Assembly (NCBI GenBank): GCA_023250955.1
Contig: JAHEZQ010000030.1
Coordinates: 1-53,810 of the forward strand
Length of the DNA: 53,810 nt
From: Melioribacter sp.
Lineage (GTDB): Bacteria; Bacteroidota; Ignavibacteria; Ignavibacteriales; Melioribacteraceae
Reading direction: 5' to 3'
Shown here: positions 1 through 6,964 of the stretch, one piece after another
Numbering within the stretch: the stretch's first letter is position 1
Layout of the letters: every line of letters begins with the position of its first letter
The notes under the pieces: model-generated
Told to the model about the DNA's origin: nothing
Seen by the model: the letters and a program-made list of their open reading frames with translations, nothing else
Database searches by the model: none
Translations under genes and position numbers: made by a program

Positions 1-440
1 TCAGAAAGTCTTTCAAGAAATTTTCTAAGCAATGTTTCGCCGATTTCCGTATAAGCTAATTCTCTTCCTTTAAATATTACCGAAACTTTTACCTTGTCAC
101 CATTCTCAATAAAATTAACAGCATGCCTTGCTTTAAAATCAAAATCATGAGTATCTGTATTGGGATGTAAACGAATCTCTTTTAATACGCTGACTACTTG
201 TTTCTTTTTTTGGATCTTCTCTCGTTTTTGAATTTCATAAAGAAATTTACCATAATCAATTATCTTACATACCGGAGGAGTTGCTTGCGGTGCAATCTCA
301 ACCAAATCCATCTGAGCTTCTTCTGCTTTTTTAATTGCCTCTTTTGATGATACAACACCTAACGCTTCACCGTTAGGTCCAATGAGTCTAACTTCAGGAA
401 TTCTTATTTCCTGATTGACTCGGTATTTAATTTGAGTGAT
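1..440 (-). CDS. infC: Translation initiation factor IF-3 (3' end outside window), probable AUC start
   Basis: IF-3 binds the 30S subunit and proofreads start codon and initiator tRNA choice. The reading frame gives the typical N-terminal core (VNQEIRIPEVRLIGPNGEAL), the linker (KIIDYGKFLYE) and the start of the C-terminal domain (KEIRLHPNTDTHDFDFKARH). The frame runs off the left edge after 146 codons, with only the end of the C-domain missing. There is no ATG, GTG or TTG at the expected N-terminus. The frame begins ATC ACT CAA, six bases after a GAGAGG Shine-Dalgarno sequence, and thrS stops just upstream at 453. I therefore place the start on AUC at 438-440. Rare starts that IF-3 itself discriminates against are an established autoregulatory device of infC. 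The order thrS-infC is typical. Confidence 0.93.
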   Translation of the reverse strand, partial: MTQIKYRVNQEIRIPEVRLIGPNGEALGVVSSKEAIKKAEEAQMDLVEIAPQATPPVCKIIDYGKFLYEIQKREKIQKKKQVVSVLKEIRLHPNTDTHDFDFKARHAVNFIENGDKVKVSVIFKGRELAYTEIGETLLRKFLERLS

Positions 441-452
441 AAAATACCTCTC

Positions 453-2387
453 TTAATTGTGATTTACTTTGTTATCTATTTCGGTTTTTATTTTAGAAAC
501 AAACTCTTCTATTGATAAACTACCTTTGTCGCCAAGTTTATGCTGTCGTACAGAAACAGTACCGGATTCTTTTTCTTTTTCACCAACTATTAACATGTAA
601 GGTACTTTCTGCATCTCCCATTCGCGTATTTTATAACCAATCTTCTCATTTCGTTTATCAAGTTCGGCAATAATATCGTTCTTCGCAAGAATATCGCTTA
701 TTTGTTTTGCATAATCCATAAAATTCTGAGAAACTGCCAATACTGCAACTTGAACTGGTGCCAACCATGTTGGGAATGCCCCACCATAATGTTCAATTAA
801 GATACCCATAAATCGTTCAATGGAACCAAGTAAAGCACGATGAACCATATATGGCTGATGTTCTTTCCCATCCTCACCTATGTATTTCATATCGAATCGT
901 TGAGGCAAATTGAAATCAAATTGAATTGTACTTAACTGCCATTCACGATTTAGTGCGTCTTTGATTTTAATATCAATCTTCGGTCCGTAAAAAGCACCGC
1001 CGCCTTCATCCATTTCGAAAGGAAGGTTTTCTTTTTCCATTGCATGTTTAAGTGAGTTGGTAGCTTTTTCCCAGTCTTTATCTTCTCCAACTGCTTTTTC
1101 TGGTTTTGTAGCAACATAAAATTTCAAATCACTAAAACCAAATGATTTAAGAATGGAAATAGAAAATCTTACTACTTCAATAATCTCATCTTCAATTTGC
1201 TCTTGTGCACAAAAAATATGTGCATCATCTTGAGTAAATCCGCGTACACGAAGTAATCCATGAAGCACCCCACTCTTTTCATAGCGATATACTGTTCCTA
1301 ATTCTGCCCAACGTAAAGGCAAATCTCTGTATGAACGAAGTTTTGTTTTATAAATCATTATATGAAACGGACAATTCATGGGTTTGATAAAATAATCATG
1401 ATCATCCACTTTCATAGGCGCATACATATTTTCTTTATATGTAACTAAGTGCCCGCTTGTTTCCCATAACCAACTTTTGCCCATATGCGGAGAATAGAGC
1501 AGATCATAACCGTTCCTAAAATGTTCTGATCTCCAAAATGTTTCTATTGTATTTCTTATTCTAGAACCTTTCGGATGCCAATAAATTAAACCTGCACCAG
1601 CTTCTTCATGAACACTGAAAAGATCAAGTTGCTTTCCAAGTTTACGATGATCTCTTTTTTTTGCTTCTTCTAAGAAAATTAAATAATCATCAAGCATTTT
1701 CTTTTTAGGGAATGAAATGCCGTAGATTCTTTGCATCTGTTTATTCTTTTCATCACCGCGCCAGTATGAACCGGAAACAGTTAGCAGTTTTACAAATTTA
1801 ATTTTGCCTGCATCTGGGACATGCGGTCCGGTACATAAATCAGTAAAATCTCCTTCATCATAAATGCTTATTACTTCTGTTTTATCATCAAGTTCATTTA
1901 AAATTTCTAATTTGTAATTATCACCTTTTTTCTTGAAAAAGTTTACAGCATCATTTTTACTCAGTTCTGTTCTCTTAAATGGATTTTTTTGCGATGAAAT
2001 TTCCATCATCTTTTTCTCAATCTTCACCAAGTCTTCTTCGGTTAAGTTTGAGTTTATATCAATATCATAATAGAAACCAGCATCTATTGCGGGACCAACC
2101 CCAAACTTTGCTTCAGGATAGATTGACTGAACAGCGTGAGCCATTAAATGAGAAGTCGAATGCCAGTATGTATGTTTTCCTTCAGGATTTTCAAAAGTAA
2201 AAAGCTGCAGTGTCGCATCACTATTAATTGGTGTTAATAAATCACGTTCTTCACCATTAACTTTAGAAACAAGGGCTTCATCAGCTAAACGATTAGAAAT
2301 TGATTTTGCAACTTCAAATGCAGTAATACCTTTATCAAATTCTTTAACTGATCCATCTGGAAATGTAATTTTTATTTGTTCCATCAT
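453..2387 (-). CDS. thrS: Threonyl-tRNA synthetase
   Basis: Cytoplasmic class II synthetase that charges tRNA-Thr. The 644 residues are full length: N-terminal TGS domain (about 1-65), editing-type second domain (about 70-230), catalytic core and C-terminal anticodon-binding domain (from about 545). Class II motif 2 reads RVRGFTQDDAHIFC and motif 3 LLGSIERFMGILIEHYGG. Zinc ligands are expected in MNCPFH and later histidines. The frame opens with two Met codons. An AGGA abuts the first, so the second (2384) is the better spaced start. The gene lies 40 bases downstream of tRNA-Val with a terminator-like hairpin between, and no room is left for a separate promoter. infC follows after 12 bases. 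Confidence 0.97.
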   Translation of the reverse strand: MMEQIKITFPDGSVKEFDKGITAFEVAKSISNRLADEALVSKVNGEERDLLTPINSDATLQLFTFENPEGKHTYWHSTSHLMAHAVQSIYPEAKFGVGPAIDAGFYYDIDINSNLTEEDLVKIEKKMMEISSQKNPFKRTELSKNDAVNFFKKKGDNYKLEILNELDDKTEVISIYDEGDFTDLCTGPHVPDAGKIKFVKLLTVSGSYWRGDEKNKQMQRIYGISFPKKKMLDDYLIFLEEAKKRDHRKLGKQLDLFSVHEEAGAGLIYWHPKGSRIRNTIETFWRSEHFRNGYDLLYSPHMGKSWLWETSGHLVTYKENMYAPMKVDDHDYFIKPMNCPFHIMIYKTKLRSYRDLPLRWAELGTVYRYEKSGVLHGLLRVRGFTQDDAHIFCAQEQIEDEIIEVVRFSISILKSFGFSDLKFYVATKPEKAVGEDKDWEKATNSLKHAMEKENLPFEMDEGGGAFYGPKIDIKIKDALNREWQLSTIQFDFNLPQRFDMKYIGEDGKEHQPYMVHRALLGSIERFMGILIEHYGGAFPTWLAPVQVAVLAVSQNFMDYAKQISDILAKNDIIAELDKRNEKIGYKIREWEMQKVPYMLIVGEKEKESGTVSVRQHKLGDKGSLSIEEFVSKIKTEIDNKVNHN

Positions 2388-2396
2388 TCCTACATT

Positions 2397-2419
2397 AAAA
2401 AAAAACGGAGAATCCTCCG
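2397..2419 (-). terminator. Intrinsic terminator or attenuator between tRNA-Val and thrS
   Basis: On the minus strand the sequence reads CGGAG-GATT-CTCCG followed by nine T residues, ending ten bases before the first thrS ATG. It is a compact rho-independent terminator for the tRNA transcript. Because no promoter fits between it and thrS, readthrough probably supplies thrS-infC mRNA. Confidence 0.75.
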
Positions 2420-2427
2420 ATAGATTG

Positions 2428-2501
2428 TGGGTTCTATAGGATTCGAACCTATGACCTTCTGCACGTCAAGCAGACGCTCTAACCAACTGAGCTAAGAACC
2501 C
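2428..2501 (-). tRNA. tRNA-Val (GAC)
   Basis: A 74-nt cloverleaf is visible on the minus strand: acceptor GGGTTCT/AGAACCC, D arm GCTC...GAGC, anticodon stem TCTGC/GCAGA with loop TTGACGT (anticodon GAC), T arm ATAGG-TTCGAAT-CCTAT and discriminator A. CCA is not encoded. It is the last tRNA before thrS. Confidence 0.95.
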
Positions 2502-2538
2502 GCAGAATTACTTCGTCATCGTTATAAAACCCATATCA

Positions 2539-2546
2539 CAAATTTA
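2539..2546 (-). promoter_or_regulatory. Possible Bacteroidota-type -7 element for tRNA-Val
   Basis: TAAATTTG on the minus strand matches TAnnTTTG and lies about 38 bases before tRNA-Val. No clear -33 TTG is present, and that region would fall inside the tRNA-Leu 3' end. Processing of a common precursor is an equally good explanation. Confidence 0.3.
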
Positions 2547-2547
2547 G

Positions 2548-2633
2548 TACCGAGGGCCGGACTCGAACCGGCACGGGTGAAACCACCCACAGGATTTTAA
2601 GTCCTGTGCGTCTACCAATTCCGCCACCCCGGC
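2548..2633 (-). tRNA. tRNA-Leu (TAA)
   Basis: An 86-nt class II tRNA with a long variable arm lies on the minus strand. The acceptor is GCCGGGG/CCTCGGT (G-U at the first pair), the anticodon stem CAGGA/TCCTG encloses loop CTTAAAA (anticodon TAA), and the T arm is GCCGG-TTCGAGT-CCGGC. CCA is not encoded. Confidence 0.95.
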
Positions 2634-2645
2634 GAAAACGCGGTG

Positions 2646-2677
2646 CAAATATAATCTTTTTTCACAATTCGTTGCAA
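2646..2677 (-). promoter_or_regulatory. Bacteroidota-type promoter for tRNA-Leu/tRNA-Val
   Basis: On the minus strand TTG (2675-2677), 21 bases, then TATATTTG (2646-2653) match the TTTG/TAnnTTTG promoter of Bacteroidota. The predicted start lies about 7-10 bases upstream of the mature tRNA-Leu 5' end, as expected for a stable RNA gene. Confidence 0.6.
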
Positions 2678-2737
2678 TAATTTGGCTTTTGAGTATTAAT
2701 TAAATCATTTCTTTACCAAAAACCGTTAACCTTCATA

Positions 2738-2765
2738 TAAAACTAAAGCCGTATAAATACGGCTT
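2738..2765 (-). terminator. Terminator distal to the GIY-YIG/tRNA-fragment unit
   Basis: The minus strand reads AAGCCGTAT, a very short loop, ATACGGCTT, then TAGTTTTA. It follows the partial tRNA copy just as the GCCGC hairpin follows the intact CAU tRNA. The arrangement 'tRNA 3' end plus terminator' is therefore present twice. Confidence 0.6.
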
Positions 2766-2769
2766 CAAT

Positions 2770-2804
2770 TTAAGTGGGCCCTGAAGGACTTGAACCTCCG
2801 ACCC
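2770..2804 (-). repeat. 35-bp direct repeat, copy 1 (duplicate 3' end of the CAU tRNA)
   Basis: Positions 2770-2804 are identical to 3114-3148, an offset of 344 bp. The repeat covers the acceptor 3' strand, discriminator and T arm of the CAU tRNA plus a few flanking bases. Similarity to a tRNA continues weakly to about 2828: an anticodon-arm-like hairpin (CCCGA-CATAG-TCGGG on the minus strand) and a D-stem-like GAGAGC. This looks like a degenerate tRNA 3' half. Confidence 0.85.
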
Positions 2805-2810
2805 TCCCGA

Positions 2811-3077
2811 CTATGTCGGGATGCTCTCACTAAAATTTATCAAGTATTCTATTGCCTTCAAACTGTTTTTCATCTTTTTCAATTTAAATTCAAGATTTAC
2901 AGCTTCATGTCTAGTCTGAACTTTCTTTGATATAACAACCTCCCAATTTCCTTTGTTACGAGTATATGTGGATTGTTGAGAGTTGTGTCTCCTCAAACGG
3001 TCTTTAAGATTGTTAGTTTGTCCTATGTAGTAATAATCTAAATTTGATTTTAATATGTAAACAAAATATTCTTTCAT
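2811..3077 (-). CDS. Small GIY-YIG nuclease family protein (UPF0213-like)
   Basis: The 88 residues form one GIY-YIG domain: first strand YFVYILKS, second strand YYYIGQT, helix with the conserved arginine (LKDRLRRHN), and the catalytic-type glutamate in EAVNLEFKLKK. Family members are small stand-alone nickase-like domains whose in vivo role is mostly unknown. The ATG lies only a base or two beyond the T-tract of the upstream tRNA terminator and lacks a Shine-Dalgarno sequence. Expression would need readthrough or an unrecognised promoter. The last codons (SESIPT, stop) run into a degenerate tRNA 3' half. This intimate link with tRNA sequence suggests a homing-type or target-adapted gene, which is inference. 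Confidence 0.85.
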   Translation of the reverse strand: MKEYFVYILKSNLDYYYIGQTNNLKDRLRRHNSQQSTYTRNKGNWEVVISKKVQTRHEAVNLEFKLKKMKNSLKAIEYLINFSESIPT

Positions 3078-3108
3078 ATAAAAAAGCCGCTGATAACATT
3101 GCGGCTTT
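3078..3108 (-). terminator. Terminator after the CAU tRNA
   Basis: The minus strand reads AAAGCCGC, a ten-base loop, GCGGCTTT, then further T residues. It lies about ten bases past the tRNA 3' end. Its T-tract almost touches the GIY-YIG start codon. Confidence 0.75.
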
Positions 3109-3113
3109 GTTTG

Positions 3114-3148
3114 TTAAGTGGGCCCTGAAGGACTTGAACCTCCGACCC
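3114..3148 (-). repeat. 35-bp direct repeat, copy 2 (within the intact CAU tRNA)
   Basis: This segment is the 3' end of the intact tRNA and is identical to 2770-2804. Identity stops at 3149, where the intact copy continues into its own anticodon stem. Confidence 0.85.
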
Positions 3149-3192
3149 GCTGATTATGAGTCAGCTGCTCTAACCAACTGAGCTAAGAGCCC
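3119..3192 (-). tRNA. tRNA with CAT anticodon (Ile2 or elongator Met)
   Basis: A 74-nt cloverleaf lies on the minus strand: acceptor GGGCTCT/AGGGCCC, D arm GCTC...GAGC, anticodon stem GCTGA/TCAGC with loop CTCATAA, T arm GGAGG-TTCAAGT-CCTTC and discriminator A. CCA is not encoded. The body resembles tRNA-Ile2, whose C34 is modified by TilS to lysidine, more than elongator Met. The anticodon alone cannot decide. It is clearly not the initiator tRNA. Confidence 0.93.
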
Positions 3193-3217
3193 AAACACTA
3201 AAAAATTTAATGCGGCA

Positions 3218-3249
3218 CAAAAATAGTGCTTTGAAAAAATGGATGCAAA
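3218..3249 (-). promoter_or_regulatory. Bacteroidota-type promoter for the CAU tRNA
   Basis: On the minus strand TTTG (3246-3249), 20 bases, then TATTTTTG (3218-3225) are an excellent fit to TTTG-N19/20-TAnnTTTG. The predicted start lies roughly 20 bases before the tRNA 5' end. Confidence 0.65.
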
Positions 3250-3260
3250 TTGTACTTAAA

Positions 3261-5630
3261 CTATTTCATCAAAATCATTTTTTTTACCAATGTATACCCA
3301 GATGTTGTTAGACGATAGAAATAAATACCGCTCGTTAAATTTCGTGCATCAAAATTTATTCTATGATTGCCAGCTTCAAGTTCTTGATTAACTAATGTTG
3401 AGACTTCCCTTCCTAGAATATCATAAATTTTTAAGGTCACGTAACAGCTAACGGGTAATTGCCAACTTATTATAGTTTCCGGATTAAACGGATTAGGAAA
3501 ATTTTGATCTAAACTATAACCTGTAATAATATATTCTTTTGGAATCCCGGTCGGCGGGTCACCCCAAATTGAAGTAATCCATTCAGGATGATCAATAAAT
3601 GGATTTCTATTATGCTGATAAAAATAAATTACATTATTTCTATTAATCTCAAATGCGTCCGGAGGGTCTTGCAAATTCCATCTAAGCAAAGTTGAAAGTT
3701 TCCCATACAACGGTTCATTGTTTGGAGAACTTGGAATAGTATCTACTATATGTAAATTTGGTTCACCAGGATCACCTAGATATCTTGTAGCCATATAAAA
3801 AATCATTCTTGCAACATCTCCCTTAACTAAATCTCTTGGTTCCCATGAATCATTATCATATTTACTGCCTCCACCATTCGAAACTAGATTTCCACCATTA
3901 TCAAAATCTAAGTTACTCTTTGTGCTGTTAACGGCTGGATTTTCGGGACGCAAATGATGTCCGTCTGTTCCGGCTCCAGGTCCAACTATGTCTGGATCAA
4001 AACCTCCGTGAGACTTAGACCACACATGTTCTCTGTTCCAGTATGTTTGCGGGTCTTTTGCGATGGATAAACCCGAGTAGATTCCAATTACATTCTTAAA
4101 ATTTTTGGGATCTTCATCAGATGCTCTGCACATTTTCCATACATCAATGCTGTCTGGATGGCTGTTGGTATATAGATATTTAATTTGATTTTTAATCAAA
4201 TTATGAAGTGCAGTCTGTAAATTTTCTCCGGATAATCCATTAGTAATGTTTGAGTAATATGCACTGTCAATACCGCTGGTAATTGTTAATCTGAATTTCG
4301 ATAATGTTCCTGTTCTAGCTGAAATTCCCCCGCTTACATTTTGAATTTGTAGAATAGCTTTTTTAGGAAATTCTGAAACTTTGTTATCGGAGATTGTTAA
4401 AATAATTTTTTGATTTACTGAGCTGCCAGCTGGAAATGTTACTTGAAGTGGTGTGTAATAATTGAGATATGATGCTGTTGCAGTACTGGAATCGGGAATA
4501 AAAACAACAGAACATGTTGTTGCATTAGTAACATCCGGATCAGTAATGGATAATTCAAGATTATATGTACCGGCGGATTTAGAAACAGCATCGCTAATTC
4601 CTTGAAACTGCACATAAGTTATAATCGCATCTGTAGTGGTTGTGATTGTATTAGAATAACCACTTGGTCCGAAATTATTAGATGCTCTAACACGGTAGTA
4701 ATAAGTTGTCCCGGGATTTAATCCTGTTACATTTGCACTAATTGAATTACCTACATCCTTGTTGCTGTAATCAGAAATGAATGTTGAAAAATTTGAATTT
4801 GTCGAAACATCTAGCAAATAATCAGTTGCACTTACCGAGCTGTTCCAATTAGCTGTGAACTCTGACTTAGAAATATTCGTAGCGGAAGTAACAAGCGGTG
4901 CAAGCGGTGCTGTAATTGTCCCGCCTATATTATTCATTACAAAATTATCTATACCTAATGCTTGTGCATTACTTGTTGTTGTTCCTGATGTTACCGAATA
5001 ATTCCATGCTAGGAATAAACTATCGCTCTGATTAATATTTAAACCGGAAAGAGTTTGATTTAGAATATGTTTTGTTTCAATCGGTACAATTGCTGCACCA
5101 TTATTATCTGGGTTAGTTAAGAAACTTGATAAAAAAGTTGTTCCTGCAGTCGTCCAATTAGTTCCGTCTTTTGAAAAATACATTTGGATTGAAAATCCGG
5201 CATCATTTTTACCATTACGGAATCGCATAACATCGTAAGAAATATCAACCTGTGTGATTTGTTCCGAACTAATGTTCTTAAAGAAAGCATAAACGTTTAT
5301 ACTTTGTGAACCGGAACCTGAAGATAACCCACCGATTGCACGATTGTTTGCGGTAGCAGCTTCACCTAATCCAAAGTTATAAACTCCATTGCCTGCTGAC
5401 GAAGATAAATTTACACCTCCGTTATAATTAGTTGTATTTCCAGCTGAAGTATAATTACCAACTCTTCTTACTGTTGATATTTTATCAACTTTCCAATTTG
5501 TTGGTAATGTTGCGGAAGCACTTGTGCCCAGGCTGTAAAAATTTTCATTTATGTTATTCCCTTTTGAAATAGAAATTTGTGCAAATGATATAACAAAAGG
5601 GATAAAAAACATAAGTAGGATTTTTTTCAT
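3261..5630 (-). CDS. Secreted multidomain endonuclease I with T9SS sorting signal
   Basis: The 789-residue protein starts with a Sec signal peptide (about 1-19). A beta-rich jelly-roll-like region follows (25-235), then a fibronectin type III domain (240-335), a Calx-beta-like segment (338-450) and an endonuclease I (EndA/NucM) domain (455-695). The nuclease signatures are YWNREHVW near 530-537 and TDGHHLRPEN near 555-564. The last 90 residues are a T9SS type A sorting domain (DQNFPNPFNPETI...VKKMILMK). The predicted role is degradation of DNA or RNA outside the cell, either anchored or released through the type IX system. It lies downstream of another T9SS protein and a TonB-dependent receptor on the same strand, but gaps and a terminator suggest separate transcripts. 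Confidence 0.9.
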   Translation of the reverse strand: MKKILLMFFIPFVISFAQISISKGNNINENFYSLGTSASATLPTNWKVDKISTVRRVGNYTSAGNTTNYNGGVNLSSSAGNGVYNFGLGEAATANNRAIGGLSSGSGSQSINVYAFFKNISSEQITQVDISYDVMRFRNGKNDAGFSIQMYFSKDGTNWTTAGTTFLSSFLTNPDNNGAAIVPIETKHILNQTLSGLNINQSDSLFLAWNYSVTSGTTTSNAQALGIDNFVMNNIGGTITAPLAPLVTSATNISKSEFTANWNSSVSATDYLLDVSTNSNFSTFISDYSNKDVGNSISANVTGLNPGTTYYYRVRASNNFGPSGYSNTITTTTDAIITYVQFQGISDAVSKSAGTYNLELSITDPDVTNATTCSVVFIPDSSTATASYLNYYTPLQVTFPAGSSVNQKIILTISDNKVSEFPKKAILQIQNVSGGISARTGTLSKFRLTITSGIDSAYYSNITNGLSGENLQTALHNLIKNQIKYLYTNSHPDSIDVWKMCRASDEDPKNFKNVIGIYSGLSIAKDPQTYWNREHVWSKSHGGFDPDIVGPGAGTDGHHLRPENPAVNSTKSNLDFDNGGNLVSNGGGSKYDNDSWEPRDLVKGDVARMIFYMATRYLGDPGEPNLHIVDTIPSSPNNEPLYGKLSTLLRWNLQDPPDAFEINRNNVIYFYQHNRNPFIDHPEWITSIWGDPPTGIPKEYIITGYSLDQNFPNPFNPETIISWQLPVSCYVTLKIYDILGREVSTLVNQELEAGNHRINFDARNLTSGIYFYRLTTSGYTLVKKMILMK

Positions 5631-5711
5631 CTATACCTTAAATAAACATTGTAAAAATATGAAAAAGAGAATTGATCTAAATTTTCAGTTTTGTTGAAGT
5701 TAACAAATAAA

Positions 5712-5739
5712 AAAAGCGGCATTATAAATTGCCGCTTTT
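5712..5739. terminator. Intrinsic terminator downstream of the 358-aa T9SS protein
   Basis: AAAAGCGGCA and TGCCGCTTTT form a ten-base stem with an eight-base loop, with A and T tracts at both ends. It lies 24 bases past the stop codon of the 5763-6839 gene and can work in either direction. Confidence 0.8.
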
Positions 5740-5762
5740 AATAAATAAAAATTATACTTCAG

Positions 5763-6839
5763 TTATTTCATTAAAATCATTTTCTTGGTTTGAGTAAAAT
5801 TACCAGCTTGGATTTTATAGAAATAAACTCCACTAGGCATATTGCCGGCATCGAATCTCAATTCATAACTGCCTGCAGCTTTTTCTTCGCGTACTAATGT
5901 TCCAACTTGGTTACCTAGAACATCGTAAACATTTACACTAACAAAACTATTTTGCGGTACCTGATATTTTATTGTTGTTGACGGATTGAATGGGTTCGGA
6001 TAGTTCTGCGATAATTCAAATTTAGTTGGGAGAACAGAATTATTTTCTTCAACGCCTGTTGCGGTTCCGGTTACAGCCAATCCCCAATTGTCAGAAACCC
6101 TTATTCCATCAATAGATGCATTTGGTGTACCAGCACTACCTTGCCTAATCCCAACCTTACCGACATCCAAGTTCTCAGTGCTTGCAGAGGTAGCAGTTGC
6201 AGTTAAGTTGGCTATTGGCTCTGTTCCAGTCATAGCTGGGTTTATAAACAAGGACACAATATCATTGGGTGAACCTGAAATTATCGTATATTTAAGAACT
6301 ATTAAGTAGGTAGTACCAATATTCAAATCTGTTGTACTGAAGTTAACCGCAGCATCACTACTATTGTATCTTAAACCAAGTCTGAATTGTGTACCAGCTG
6401 TTGTTCCAGTTTGGATATATATGCGCCCCGCATAAAAGCTTGTACTTGCGGATGGTAACAACGCGAAAAAGTAATCACCAGCGGTTGTTAGACCTGTGGT
6501 ATTTGTTACATTCAGTAAAAAGGCAGCATACACATTTCCGGTGGTTACAGTTGTGAATGATCTGTATGTATCTTCTGCAGAACTTGTTGATGATATAATA
6601 TCAAGCTTGTTATTAATATTAGAAGAAGGGTAACCTGTATATGACAAACTACCAGATGTGATTTGTAAATAGCTACCTGTGCCTGTATTTGTGATCCAAT
6701 TTCCTCCGCCTACGCTAGCACCAGAGCTAGCATTTGTTAATTGACCTGTCATATAACTGAAATTTTCATCAAGCAAAAGCGTTTGAGCTTGGCTTACACT
6801 AAAACATAAAACAAAAATTAAAAGTAATAATTTTTTCAT
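5763..6839 (-). CDS. T9SS-secreted protein with lectin/LamG-like beta-sandwich
   Basis: The 358 residues begin with a signal peptide (MKKLLLLIFVLCFSVSQAQ). The body of about 240 residues is rich in Ser, Thr, Gly and Asn, with the feel of a concanavalin/LamG-type beta-sandwich (opening LLLDENFSYMTGQL, later IDGIRVSDNWG). The C-terminal 85 residues are a T9SS sorting domain (SQNYPNPFNPSTTIKYQVP, ending KKMILMK). No catalytic motif is apparent. Binding of carbohydrate or another surface role is a guess from fold appearance only. A GAGGCAATC Shine-Dalgarno stretch precedes the ATG. It lies between a TonB-dependent receptor and the secreted nuclease. Confidence 0.75.
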   Translation of the reverse strand: MKKLLLLIFVLCFSVSQAQTLLLDENFSYMTGQLTNASSGASVGGGNWITNTGTGSYLQITSGSLSYTGYPSSNINNKLDIISSTSSAEDTYRSFTTVTTGNVYAAFLLNVTNTTGLTTAGDYFFALLPSASTSFYAGRIYIQTGTTAGTQFRLGLRYNSSDAAVNFSTTDLNIGTTYLIVLKYTIISGSPNDIVSLFINPAMTGTEPIANLTATATSASTENLDVGKVGIRQGSAGTPNASIDGIRVSDNWGLAVTGTATGVEENNSVLPTKFELSQNYPNPFNPSTTIKYQVPQNSFVSVNVYDVLGNQVGTLVREEKAAGSYELRFDAGNMPSGVYFYKIQAGNFTQTKKMILMK

Positions 6840-6915
6840 GATTGCCTCGTTAGTTTATTGATATTCTTTGTTGTCTATATATAGTTACAACTAAATACGA
6901 ATTTTAAAATTAGAA

Positions 6916-6939
6916 GAGGCGTCATAACACGCCCCCCTC
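6916..6939 (-). terminator. Weak hairpin after the TonB-dependent receptor gene
   Basis: GAGGCGT pairs with ACG...CCTC across a six-base loop, with extra cytosines bulged out. On the minus strand it is followed only by TTCTAATTTT, so any termination is likely partial. Confidence 0.3.
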
Positions 6940-6964
6940 ATAAAAAATAAAAAAAAAGAATAGA

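Larger units (their letters stand above)
2770..3113 (-). mobile_element. Putative GIY-YIG micro-element inserted at a tRNA 3' end
   Basis: The 344-bp unit consists of a GIY-YIG nuclease gene, its own terminator and a copy of the tRNA 3' end. It sits directly downstream of the intact CAU tRNA. Bounding by identical 35-bp tRNA 3' segments resembles site-specific insertion into a tRNA gene with reconstitution of the 3' end. No integrase is present. Mobility is inferred only from this arrangement and the nuclease family. Confidence 0.5.

Noticed and set aside
2805-2830. A second complete tRNA gene here
   Set aside because: Only the 3' half is recognisable; there is no acceptor 5' strand or D loop, and the region is part of the nuclease gene.
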